Source: Melioribacteraceae bacterium
GTDB taxonomy: Bacteria; Bacteroidota; Ignavibacteria; Ignavibacteriales; Melioribacteraceae
DNA length: 8,037 nt
Reading direction: 5' to 3'
Assembly (NCBI GenBank): GCA_015494845.1
Contig: WGAL01000103.1
Coordinates: 1-8,037 of the forward strand
Shown: in pieces, positions 1 through 7,878 of the stretch
Numbering within the stretch: the stretch's first letter is position 1
Layout of the letters: each line of letters opens with the position of its first letter
Made by a program: the position numbers and the translations under genes
Notes under the pieces: generated by a model
Databases searched by the model: none
What the model was told of the DNA's origin: nothing
What the model saw: only the letters and a program-made list of their open reading frames with translations

Positions 1-402
1 CAAGTAAAACTGAACCGGCAATTTAAGTTTGGTTTCAAGATGTTTTCTTAAAACAAAAAAATAATAAAAGAAAGAAATCAATGTAACGATAATTAGAGAA
101 TTCGTGCTCACACTCGCACTAAATTGCACAAAAAATAAAATCAAACTGATATGAGCAAGCAAAAATGAAATTAATCCGTAAATAAAGGACTTTCGCGATT
201 TCCCGAGCAAAAGAATATCGCCGGAAAGCGAAAATAAGAGAAAACCGAAGAAAGATAAGCAAAAATTTCCGGTTAGAAACGAATAAAAAGCAATCAATAT
301 AATTAACGGCAAAGGTTTCGCAACCTTGAAGAAAGTTTTTTTATTAAACTTACTCCAAACCGCGAAACCTGCCGAGAAAAAATATATTAAGGCAAACGCC
401 AT
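1..402 (-). CDS. YhhN/TMEM86-family membrane protein (lysoplasmalogenase-like), 3' end outside window
   Basis: This is an open frame of 134 codons with no stop from the ATG at 402-400 to base 1, so the C-terminal part lies outside the window. Family members are usually a little over 200 residues, so roughly 60% is seen. The protein is very hydrophobic, with about four membrane segments (near residues 2-16, 32-47, 51-66 and 73-94) and the start of another at 102-117. Family hallmarks are visible: KPLP at 29-32, FSLSGDILLL at 57-66 with the conserved Asp62, and a FLLAH stretch with His84. Characterised relatives (TMEM86B, some bacterial YhhN proteins) hydrolyse the vinyl-ether bond of lysoplasmalogens; whether this one does is inference. 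It starts 3 bases after the channel gene's stop and has no clear Shine-Dalgarno sequence, so translation probably depends on coupling. KPLP close to the N-terminus supports this start. Confidence 0.85.
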   Translation of the reverse strand, partial: MAFALIYFFSAGFAVWSKFNKKTFFKVAKPLPLIILIAFYSFLTGNFCLSFFGFLLFSLSGDILLLGKSRKSFIYGLISFLLAHISLILFFVQFSASVSTNSLIIVTLISFFYYFFVLRKHLETKLKLPVQFYL

Positions 403-405
403 AGA

Positions 406-1239
406 TTAATTTTGTTCTTGGAACAAATGCACATCCGTTTGCGGGAACGGAATTGAAATGCCTTCTGCGTCGAAACGTTTTTTAATTGTTTCCGTTATTT
501 CGAAGAACACCGTCCAGTAATCTTCCGTTTTAACCCACGGACGCACGGCGAAATTAACGCTGCTGTCCGCTAACTCCGAAACTACAATCATCGGTTCTGG
601 GTCTTTTAAAACTTTCGGATGCGAACCGAGGACATCGGAAATAATTCTTTTCGCTTTATCAATATCGTCCGTGTAACTTATACCGAAAACCATATCGACG
701 CGACGAATTTCTCTTTCCGAATAATTTGTAATTACATCGCCAAACAATTTTGAGTTCGGAACATAAATTACTTTGTTATCCGGAGTTAAAAGTCGCGTAA
801 CAAAAACGCCGATTTCTTCAACCGAGCCTTTTACTCCGGCGGCTTCAATGTACTCGCCGACTTTGAACGGGTGAAAAACAATTAGCATAACGCCTGCGGC
901 AAAGTTGGAAAGCGAACCTTGCAAAGCCAAGCCAATAGCGAAGGACGCCGCACCCAAGATTGCGACAATAGAAGTTGTTTCAATTCCGACTTCGGAGATT
1001 GTGGCAAGAATTACAAAGGCAACCAACGCAATGTAAGTAAGAGAAGAGATAAAACGCACAAGCGTTTCGTCAATCTTGTTTTTTCTTAATATTTTGGTTA
1101 CGGTTTTGGTAATTTTTTTCGACAGCCATAAACCTATGACGAGAATGGCAATAGCGCCGATAATGCGCATACCGTACTGAACCGCTAATTCCTGTAATGT
1201 AGCCCAGAGTTGATTTGCTTTGCTTAACGTTTGTTCCAT
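406..1239 (-). CDS. mscS: MscS-type small-conductance mechanosensitive ion channel
   Basis: At 277 residues it is close to E. coli MscS (286), so it is a minimal MscS without extra domains. Three membrane helices are visible near residues 24-41, 63-83 and 91-122. The third is the pore helix, rich in Gly and Ala (GAASFAIGLALQGSLSNFAAG at about 96-116), followed by the family's FHPFKVGEYIE stretch at 122-132. The cytoplasmic beta/alpha-beta vestibule follows, with VPNSK at 160-164 and the C-terminal IPFPQTDVH at 263-271. The channel sits in the inner membrane and opens under membrane tension to release ions and small solutes during hypo-osmotic shock. The start is supported by AAGAGGA five bases upstream. 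The gene lies 14 bases after the phosphatase gene and 3 bases before the YhhN-like gene, so it is probably co-transcribed with both. Assignment to the family is secure; conductance and ion preference cannot be read from the sequence. Confidence 0.96.
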   Translation of the reverse strand: MEQTLSKANQLWATLQELAVQYGMRIIGAIAILVIGLWLSKKITKTVTKILRKNKIDETLVRFISSLTYIALVAFVILATISEVGIETTSIVAILGAASFAIGLALQGSLSNFAAGVMLIVFHPFKVGEYIEAAGVKGSVEEIGVFVTRLLTPDNKVIYVPNSKLFGDVITNYSEREIRRVDMVFGISYTDDIDKAKRIISDVLGSHPKVLKDPEPMIVVSELADSSVNFAVRPWVKTEDYWTVFFEITETIKKRFDAEGISIPFPQTDVHLFQEQN

Positions 1240-1244
1240 GTCTA

Positions 1245-1251
1245 TCCTCTT
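1245..1251 (-). promoter_or_regulatory. Shine-Dalgarno sequence of the MscS-type channel gene
   Basis: On the minus strand the bases read AAGAGGA, followed by five bases and then ATG at 1239-1237. This is the strongest ribosome-binding site in the window together with that of the methyltransferase-like gene. It lies in the 14-base gap after the phosphatase gene and fixes the channel start. Confidence 0.75.
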
Positions 1252-1253
1252 AT

Positions 1254-3818
1254 TTATTTTATTTTGACAAATAAAATTGTAATATCGTCCGATTGTTCCG
1301 AATTTCCTTTAAATGCGTTGATTGAATCGATTATTTTATTCCATACCGTTTTGAGCGGTCTTTCGCAATTTTCTATTAGCGTGCGGTTGAGTAACTCGTC
1401 GCCGGAAAGATGCGAACGCTCGTCCATTTGCTCGGTTACTCCATCGGAATAAAAAACTATTAGCGTTTCTTCGTTCAGTTCAATTTCTATTTCTTCGATA
1501 TTTTTGTTAAAAGTGTCGCCGCTGTCTAATCCGACCGCAATTCCTTTTGGCGCGAAATCCGTAATTTTCCCGCTACGACAAATTTTCAGCGGCGTGTGTC
1601 CGGCTCGCGCAAATTTAACAACGCTTTTCTCCAAATCGAATAACGCAATGCTTAATGTAATAAAATAATTTTTTTTCAGCGAAGGATAAATTTTCGCGTT
1701 CAGCAATTTCAGCATTTCGGCTGGATTTAATTTCTCGTCGGCAAGCAATCTAATCATCGTTTGCAATTTCGACATATAAAACGACGCCGAAAATCCTTTG
1801 CCGGAAACGTCGCCAATTATCGCGTAAAATCTCTTGTCGTCGATTTTTATCACGTCGAAATAATCGCCGCCTACCCACTGCGCGGGAAGCATTTCGGCGA
1901 AAATTTCCGCTTCGTCAAATTTCGGCATTTCGCTCGGCAAAAGACTTCGTTGAATGTTTCGCGCGTTTTCCAAATCGCGGCGTAGAATTAATTCTTTCTC
2001 TTTCGCTTCGTACATTCGCGCGTTTTCAAGCGCAATTGCGACTTGATTTGCTACGGCCGAAAGAGCCGGAACGTCGGCGTCGGAAAATCTCGCGCCGCTG
2101 TTTTTAACGCCGAGAAAAACAAAACCCAAAAGTTTTTCGCGCACGATTAAAGGAAGCGCGGTTTGAATTTCGTTTTCAATTAACAATTCCGGATTGGCGA
2201 AATATTCGTCGAAATTTTCGACTTCAATTAAAGGAAGTTCGCCTTTTTCATTGTTTTTTGCTAAGCCGCCGATTTTTCCGGTTCTTGCGGAAAGTTTACC
2301 GGAAAAAGTTTTTTTTAATTTGGAATACTTTTGAATTTCAATTTCGTTTGTCTTTTCGTCGTAAAGCCCGATTGCGAAAGCGTTTATTTTCAAGCCGTCG
2401 GCCAGAATTTTTTTCGTCTCTTTCAAAACACCTTCGAATGAAAGCACGGTGGGAATTTCTTTGCTGAACGAAATCAGTGCTTCCTTAAACGCCAATTGCT
2501 CAGGATAAAATTTTCGCGTAATCGCTTCTTGGAATTTGTCTTTTGTCGATTGAAAAAGAATAACGAACAGAACAAAAAGCAATCCGATAATCAAGCCCTG
2601 ATAAGTCGGTTCTACGGCTTGAATGAACGAACCGCCGATAAAAACAATTGAAAAGAAATAAATTGCCGCTACGAACAGCGATGCCACAAAATAGAAGAAC
2701 GCATTCTTCACCACCGCGCTTACGTCCATAAAAGAATATTTGAAAATCGCATAAGCAAAACCGATTGGCAAGCCGACAAATAAAATTACAGGCAAATAAT
2801 ATTCGGGATTATTAAAAAGCGCGCTTAAAAAAATCTTTTTCAGAAAAGTAACGTAAAGCATACTTAGCAAACTTATTGCGTATGCGACGACGATAATCTT
2901 GAGCGGTTTTTTCTTTCGCTTGTCAGTAATTTTACGATACGATGAATAAAGGGAGAAAAATCCAACGATTAACGCCGCGGATAAAAGCAATGTTGAAATT
3001 CCGTAAACGGTCATTTCCGCCAAATATTCCAAATCTTCCAGAGGAAGCGTAACAAAAATTTTTAATAAGACGTATGCAACAATTAACAGAAGCGGAAAGC
3101 CGTAAAGAATTCTTTTTGTGATTTTATTTTCAATTATTTTTCGCTTAATTGGAAAAGTCCAGAAGAAATCCAAAATCATCGGCGGCAAAAATGCAATGGC
3201 AGGAATCCAAGTCCAATTAACAATTTCGATAAACGAATCACCGACCTCCGGCAAAAATTGTTTTGCCTGGTAAATTATGGCGTTGTTTGCAAGCGTCCAT
3301 AAAATTCCGATATTGAAAAATTTGTTTTGAATTTCGCCGTCCGGTTTTGACGAATACAAAATAAATCCGGTAATCAACCAAATTAACGCGAAAAGTTCTA
3401 AGGTTATGGTTCGTAACGGAATGAGTTTTTTTATTCGAACCGGCGCGTCGATAAATTCGTTTCCTCTTTTAACTACGTAATAGGCGGTTTCGCCGGCTTT
3501 CAGTTTGTTTAAAGTTTTTTCGAGCATTTGCATAGAGGTTATCGGACGATTGTTTACCGCGATTAAAGTATCGCCGTCGCGAATGCCGGCGTTCCAAGTT
3601 ACGCCGCCTTCTTTTACGTTTTCGATAACAATAACCAAACTATCCCCAGGCGGAAAATAACGCGGTCTCCACAAACATTCGTCGTTTACTTGACGGAATA
3701 CGAAAAACGAGAAATAAATTTGAACGAACGCGACAACCGCAAGCAATACCGTAATGAACGAAGCGAAAAGTTTTTTTGTCTCGCGGAATTTCAATTTAAT
3801 GGTTTCGTATCGAGGCAT
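1254..3818 (-). CDS. Membrane PDZ / multi-TM / GAF / SpoIIE-type PP2C serine phosphatase
   Basis: This 854-residue sensor phosphatase has these parts in order: one membrane helix (about 18-40); a PDZ domain (about 58-130, with the core around GIRDGDTLIAVNNRPI at 78-93); about nine membrane helices (136-424); a KFYPEQ linker (436-441); a GAF domain (about 460-600); a charged helical linker (600-626); and a SpoIIE/RsbU-type PP2C domain (about 635-854). The catalytic motifs are intact: GGDYFD at 650-655, GDVSGKG at 669-675, AGHTP at 739-743, YSDGVTE at 790-796 and SDDIT at 843-847. The expected metal-binding Asp residues are therefore 652, 670, 792 and 845. One plus nine helices places PDZ outside and GAF and PP2C inside. 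Family members dephosphorylate Ser/Thr residues, often on STAS anti-sigma antagonists, but no such partner is visible here. The start is 9 bases after the methyltransferase-like gene's stop, with no clear Shine-Dalgarno sequence. Confidence 0.93.
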   Translation of the reverse strand: MPRYETIKLKFRETKKLFASFITVLLAVVAFVQIYFSFFVFRQVNDECLWRPRYFPPGDSLVIVIENVKEGGVTWNAGIRDGDTLIAVNNRPITSMQMLEKTLNKLKAGETAYYVVKRGNEFIDAPVRIKKLIPLRTITLELFALIWLITGFILYSSKPDGEIQNKFFNIGILWTLANNAIIYQAKQFLPEVGDSFIEIVNWTWIPAIAFLPPMILDFFWTFPIKRKIIENKITKRILYGFPLLLIVAYVLLKIFVTLPLEDLEYLAEMTVYGISTLLLSAALIVGFFSLYSSYRKITDKRKKKPLKIIVVAYAISLLSMLYVTFLKKIFLSALFNNPEYYLPVILFVGLPIGFAYAIFKYSFMDVSAVVKNAFFYFVASLFVAAIYFFSIVFIGGSFIQAVEPTYQGLIIGLLFVLFVILFQSTKDKFQEAITRKFYPEQLAFKEALISFSKEIPTVLSFEGVLKETKKILADGLKINAFAIGLYDEKTNEIEIQKYSKLKKTFSGKLSARTGKIGGLAKNNEKGELPLIEVENFDEYFANPELLIENEIQTALPLIVREKLLGFVFLGVKNSGARFSDADVPALSAVANQVAIALENARMYEAKEKELILRRDLENARNIQRSLLPSEMPKFDEAEIFAEMLPAQWVGGDYFDVIKIDDKRFYAIIGDVSGKGFSASFYMSKLQTMIRLLADEKLNPAEMLKLLNAKIYPSLKKNYFITLSIALFDLEKSVVKFARAGHTPLKICRSGKITDFAPKGIAVGLDSGDTFNKNIEEIEIELNEETLIVFYSDGVTEQMDERSHLSGDELLNRTLIENCERPLKTVWNKIIDSINAFKGNSEQSDDITILFVKIK

Positions 3819-3827
3819 AAATTACGT

Positions 3828-4358
3828 TCAGTCTTTTTCTACGTTTTTAAACAGTTCCTTTACGCACGAAAATTTTATGCAGAAGAAAGGAACGCGCTTT
3901 TTGTATTCCAAATATGCGTCGCCGAATTTCGCAATCGCTTCGCGTTCTTCGATTAGGAAAATCATTATTATCATCAAAAGCATTTCGGCGGGCGCGACAA
4001 TTAAAATAAAACTAATTGAAGCGGAAATAAAAGCGACGGCAAGCGGAAAGAAAAGCAAGCCCAAATGCATTGGATGACGCATTAATGAGTAAACGCCTTG
4101 CGTAACGAGAACGTTTGTTTCCATTCTCGGTAAGTCGCCTTTGCGTCCGTATTTTGCAAGCGTTCTGCCTGTGTTTTTGCTTACGATAAAAACAGCGCGA
4201 AGCAAGGCAAATCCGATTACAAAGAAAATAAAATTCACTACTCTCGGAAATTCGTAGCCGTTAAAAATAATTTTATCGAGCCAAAGCGACAAAATCCAAC
4301 CGCCGGCAAGAAAAAGAACCCAAACAACAATTCTGAAAATTACCGATTTGCTATGCAT
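3828..4358 (-). CDS. Isoprenylcysteine carboxyl methyltransferase-like (ICMT/PEMT superfamily) membrane protein
   Basis: This 176-residue protein has about four to five membrane segments (roughly 8-26, 41-60, 98-114 and 116-136). It carries the superfamily's C-terminal signature: GVYSLMRHPMHLG at 88-100, the Glu pair in EERE at 137-140, and FGDAYLEYKKRVPFF at 145-159. In characterised relatives the RHP motif and the Glu pair help bind S-adenosylmethionine, and the enzyme methylates a membrane-associated substrate such as an isoprenylated protein or phospholipid. Bacterial members mostly have unknown substrates, and this one cannot be assigned from sequence. His98 stands where many relatives have Tyr (RHPxYxG). 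The ATG overlaps the end of the GH13 gene by 8 bases and is preceded by GGGAG, so the two genes are probably translationally coupled. The tail after residue 160 (two Cys, several Lys) is not part of the conserved core. Confidence 0.85.
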   Translation of the reverse strand: MHSKSVIFRIVVWVLFLAGGWILSLWLDKIIFNGYEFPRVVNFIFFVIGFALLRAVFIVSKNTGRTLAKYGRKGDLPRMETNVLVTQGVYSLMRHPMHLGLLFFPLAVAFISASISFILIVAPAEMLLMIIMIFLIEEREAIAKFGDAYLEYKKRVPFFCIKFSCVKELFKNVEKD

Positions 4359-7300
4359 TTACCGCTCCCAATAATTTTGTCAGTTTCGTTAATACGAAAC
4401 CGCTGTCCTCCGAAAGAATTTTGATTTTGTTTATCGTTTTAGACGCGTCTTTCAGAATTTTTATTCGTTTTTCGAAATCGACTTTTTCTTTCTCGAAATT
4501 TTGATAAATGCGAATAACGTCGAGCGTAAAAAACCAATCGAGCAATTCTTCCAGATTTTCCTTACGGTAATAAACCACATCCTTGTATTCGTTCACGCGT
4601 AAATATTCTTGGACTAAATCTTGTTCGATCAATTTGCGTAAGTTTTCGGCGACGAGCTCAAAATCTTTCGGCGAGTTATTTCTCAAATCGAGAAACATCG
4701 GAGCGCCTTCCAAATACGCGCCGAGAATGTTTACAAGCGTTTGCAGTTCTTCTATTTCAAAATCCGATTTGCCTAAGTGACGAATAACATCCGAACAAAC
4801 CTCCGCAAAAATTATTTCTTCAATAAAATTGCTCCCTTTTTTCTCGTCGATTTCCAGAAAAGCGTTTTTAATTAACGTTAAAATTAAAATCGTGAGATTT
4901 GTTCGGTAATTGTGTTCGAAAAAGAGCAAAAGACTTTTGCGTAAAGTTTTATCGAGTTCAAACGCGTCCATCATTAAATCGCGCCGTAAAACTTGAAGCG
5001 CGCAAAAAGCGTTTTCGAACTCGCGTAAATGTTTTTCCGTATCGATTTCAACGCCGGCGAAATAAGTCGCTTGATTGAGCAAGTAGTTGAATTTATTGAC
5101 GAAAAAGCGCATCCGTTTTTTTACTTGCTCTTCTTTTTCAATTCCCTCGTAATCGAAATATTCCACGAGCGTATCGATTGTCTCGTCCTCGAATAAATTG
5201 TAAATCGCCTTGTGCAGCGGTTCGAGGCGCAATTTTTCCTTTTCGGTTTCGAGCGAGGAAACTCCGCGTTTGTTCAAATTTACGTAAAGCGTTTCGTAAA
5301 CGTTTGTCTCGTCTTTAACGAACCGGAAATCCGTGAACGCGCGATATTCAAAGCCGTTGAGCGAAATGTGAAAGCCGTTTTTGAAATCTTCCGGCTTAAA
5401 AACAAACTCGTTTCCGGAAATCGCTTCTCTTACTAAAATGAAAAGATTTTCTTCATCGCGCAATTCAAGCGCGTCGAAAAGGGAAATCGATTTGAGTTCG
5501 CCGTTTACAAGTTTTTTTACCGAAAAATTAACGTAACCTTCGGCGCGGTCGTATTTATTGTTGTAGAAAACCAACGCGCGCTCGTCGCCCAGTTTATTCG
5601 TGTATGCGAAAACGTTTTCGTTTACTTCGTCGCCGTTAATAAAATCGTAGAACCAGAAATTTTCGACTTCTGCGAAAAGTCTGCGGTTCGCCATTAACGG
5701 AAAAATTTCGCGCTTGTGCCGTTCAACCAAACCGTAATCGGGCTGTTCGTCGTAATAAGCGCGCTTGTATTCCATTCCGTATTTTTCGCGGTAACCTTCA
5801 ATTTGTCCGTGCGCGAACATCGGCAACCCTGGTAAAGTTACCATTAACATTAGCGTTCCGAAATATTTATCGCCTGCGCCGAATTGTTTAATCGCGGTTT
5901 CCTCGTCAGGATTGCTCATAAAATTGACGTAGCGTTTTAGAATTTCCGGTTCAAACTCGAGCGTGTTTTTTATCAATTCGCGATACTTCGAATTTTCTTC
6001 GCGCATTAGCATATTCATAAATGCGCTGTTGTAAACGCGGTGCATTCCAAGCGTTCTTACAAAATATCCTTCCATCAACCAAAACGCTTCGGCGAGCAAA
6101 AGAGTTTGCGGCATCTCTGCGTTAATTCTGTCCACCACTTCGCGCCAAAATTCTTTGGGAAAGCGTTTGTTAAATTCCGCCTTCGTCATTGCGTATTGCG
6201 CGCGCGAAGGAATGTCGCCGCCTTTGCCAGGTTCCGGATACCACAACCGCGCGAAATGTTTTTTGGTAAGAGTCATCGCCGCATCAAAACGGATTATGGA
6301 AAACTTCCGCGCAACGTCCATTATTTTTTGAATTACGGCTTCGCGCACTTCCTCTTTGAGAATATCCAATTGCGCGGTGTCGTTCCACGGCATACTTGTT
6401 CCGTCGTTGCCGTGATAAATGTATCGCGTTTCGCCGGTTCTGTTATCGATGCGCTGGAAAACGACAGCCGCGTCCGAGTTCGTCCAATAGCCGTCCTCGA
6501 TGCGAATTGTGAAATTAGGGTCGGGCGAAAGATTTTCGCCTGTGAAAGAATAATTAGGGAACGGCGGTTTGTTTGTTTGAATAAAATAGTCGGGATGCTC
6601 GATAATCCAAAGCGAATAAATTCCGGTGTGATTCGGCACCATATCCGCCGCAAGGCGTATTCCGTAACGCTTTGCGCGTTCGTTTAAACTTTCGTACGCT
6701 TCTTCTCCGCCGAGTTCCGCCGCAATTTCGTAATCGTAAAGGGAATACGCCGAAGCCGCGGCGTCTATATTTCCGCGCAAATGTTTTATTTTCCGCGACG
6801 CTTCGCTTCTTTCCCAAACGCCGATTAACCAAAGCGCGTTGATGTTGTAACCCGCGAGCGTTTGCAATTCTTCGTCGGGAATTTCATCCAAGCGCGAGAT
6901 TTTTCGTCCGTATTTTTTCGAAAGTTGGTCGAGCCAAACGTAAGTGTTTTTCGCAATCATCACGACGTTCGGCATCCAATCGACGTCCGGCGTAAATTGT
7001 TCCGGCTCCTCGTACTCCTCCGCAAGTTCTTCCGCGCTAATTTCGCTAACGCCGATTTTGAAAGCGGAATCCGTCTTTTTGTATTTAGGCGCAATAGTTT
7101 CAGACAAGCCGAAACCGCCGCCGCGCAAAACGTCTTCCTTAAACATATCGCGCACGATTAAAATATCATCAAACAAAGAACCGAAAATTTCGTCGCCGAG
7201 AATATCCGACCAAGTTTTTTTAATGTATTCGAGTTGCGCTTGAAAATCGTTCGGGAATTTCCTAACCGGTTCGAGCAAAAACGAAATGAAATTTTTATCG

Positions 7301-7878
7301 CCGGCGACTTTCGGTTCGTTTTCGGCAAAGTCCGTAAGCGTTTGCGTGTATTTTTCAAACGTTTCTTTTTGGGCAAGATTTTCTGCTGCAAACAATTCGC
7401 GAATTTTTTGCAACGCAGGATTTTCATTCAGTAAATAAACGATAATTGTTTCGGCTATTTCTTTTTCGTAATTGTAAGAACCGTTTTTTCTTTGCCAAAT
7501 GTATTCTTCGGTTTCAAGGTTTCCCTTATGAATTTCTTCAGGCGGAAAAGTCTTTAAAAAATTATCGAGCAAACGGATAAACTCGCGCGCGCCGAGTTTG
7601 TTAAGCGAAAAATCAAACGCTTTTTTGAAAATGTTTTCGTCTAATTTTTCCGCATAAAATTCAAAAAATTTTTCTACGATTTTTGTAAAAACTCCGAGCG
7701 AGTAAATTAATCCTGCGCCTACTTTTACGTCTCTTTTCTCGTTTATTTTCGCCGCAATTTCACGGCTTACGGAAATCGCATCGGCGCGGCTTTGCGCGTT
7801 GTTCATCTTAAAAATCAAATCGCTCAGACCGTAAGTTTTTAACGCTTTTTCCGATATTCGTAATTCGAGTTTATCCAT
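4351..7878 (-). CDS. Large cytoplasmic GH13 alpha-amylase-superfamily protein with helical N- and C-terminal extensions
   Basis: This 1175-residue protein has no signal peptide or membrane segment, so it is probably cytoplasmic. Residues 1 to about 300 are mostly helical and charged and match no domain I recognise. The GH13 barrel spans about 305-735. Conserved region I is DMVPNHT (412-418). Region II is IIRFDAAM (528-535; Arg530, nucleophile Asp532). Region III is LLLAEAFW (593-600; acid/base Glu597). Region IV is FMSNPDEE (653-660; Asp658). All three catalytic acids are present, but the usual NHD of region IV is NPD. A beta-rich domain follows (about 740-860), then a second helical region (about 880-1175). 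The family acts on alpha-glucosidic bonds by hydrolysis or transglycosylation; the exact reaction and substrate cannot be told. It is the first gene of the block. The ATG has no good Shine-Dalgarno sequence, but an in-frame stop at 7929-7927 excludes an extension beyond about 16 codons. Confidence 0.9.
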   Translation of the reverse strand: MDKLELRISEKALKTYGLSDLIFKMNNAQSRADAISVSREIAAKINEKRDVKVGAGLIYSLGVFTKIVEKFFEFYAEKLDENIFKKAFDFSLNKLGAREFIRLLDNFLKTFPPEEIHKGNLETEEYIWQRKNGSYNYEKEIAETIIVYLLNENPALQKIRELFAAENLAQKETFEKYTQTLTDFAENEPKVAGDKNFISFLLEPVRKFPNDFQAQLEYIKKTWSDILGDEIFGSLFDDILIVRDMFKEDVLRGGGFGLSETIAPKYKKTDSAFKIGVSEISAEELAEEYEEPEQFTPDVDWMPNVVMIAKNTYVWLDQLSKKYGRKISRLDEIPDEELQTLAGYNINALWLIGVWERSEASRKIKHLRGNIDAAASAYSLYDYEIAAELGGEEAYESLNERAKRYGIRLAADMVPNHTGIYSLWIIEHPDYFIQTNKPPFPNYSFTGENLSPDPNFTIRIEDGYWTNSDAAVVFQRIDNRTGETRYIYHGNDGTSMPWNDTAQLDILKEEVREAVIQKIMDVARKFSIIRFDAAMTLTKKHFARLWYPEPGKGGDIPSRAQYAMTKAEFNKRFPKEFWREVVDRINAEMPQTLLLAEAFWLMEGYFVRTLGMHRVYNSAFMNMLMREENSKYRELIKNTLEFEPEILKRYVNFMSNPDEETAIKQFGAGDKYFGTLMLMVTLPGLPMFAHGQIEGYREKYGMEYKRAYYDEQPDYGLVERHKREIFPLMANRRLFAEVENFWFYDFINGDEVNENVFAYTNKLGDERALVFYNNKYDRAEGYVNFSVKKLVNGELKSISLFDALELRDEENLFILVREAISGNEFVFKPEDFKNGFHISLNGFEYRAFTDFRFVKDETNVYETLYVNLNKRGVSSLETEKEKLRLEPLHKAIYNLFEDETIDTLVEYFDYEGIEKEEQVKKRMRFFVNKFNYLLNQATYFAGVEIDTEKHLREFENAFCALQVLRRDLMMDAFELDKTLRKSLLLFFEHNYRTNLTILILTLIKNAFLEIDEKKGSNFIEEIIFAEVCSDVIRHLGKSDFEIEELQTLVNILGAYLEGAPMFLDLRNNSPKDFELVAENLRKLIEQDLVQEYLRVNEYKDVVYYRKENLEELLDWFFTLDVIRIYQNFEKEKVDFEKRIKILKDASKTINKIKILSEDSGFVLTKLTKLLGAVNA
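4365..4369 (-). promoter_or_regulatory. Shine-Dalgarno sequence of the methyltransferase-like gene
   Basis: The minus strand reads GGGAG, then six bases, then ATG at 4358-4356. The site lies inside the last codons of the GH13 gene. It supports the overlapping start rather than an internal one. Confidence 0.65.

Noticed and set aside
3690..4077. Two overlapping plus-strand frames across the junction of the phosphatase and methyltransferase-like genes.
   Set aside because: They are antisense to two well-supported genes and to each other's reading, with no recognisable domain or start signal.
6040..6687. A 215-codon open frame on the plus strand, the longest antisense frame.
   Set aside because: It lies wholly inside the conserved GH13 barrel on the opposite strand. 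Its translation is rich in Arg, His and Phe, shows no domain, and has no ribosome-binding site that I could see. It is a by-product of the codon use of the real gene.
4351..7878. Assignment of the GH13 protein as GlgE maltosyltransferase or as a secreted alpha-amylase.
   Set aside because: Like some relatives it lacks the NHD His, but I do not see the GlgE domain order or its phosphate-site signatures. It has no signal peptide, which argues against secretion.
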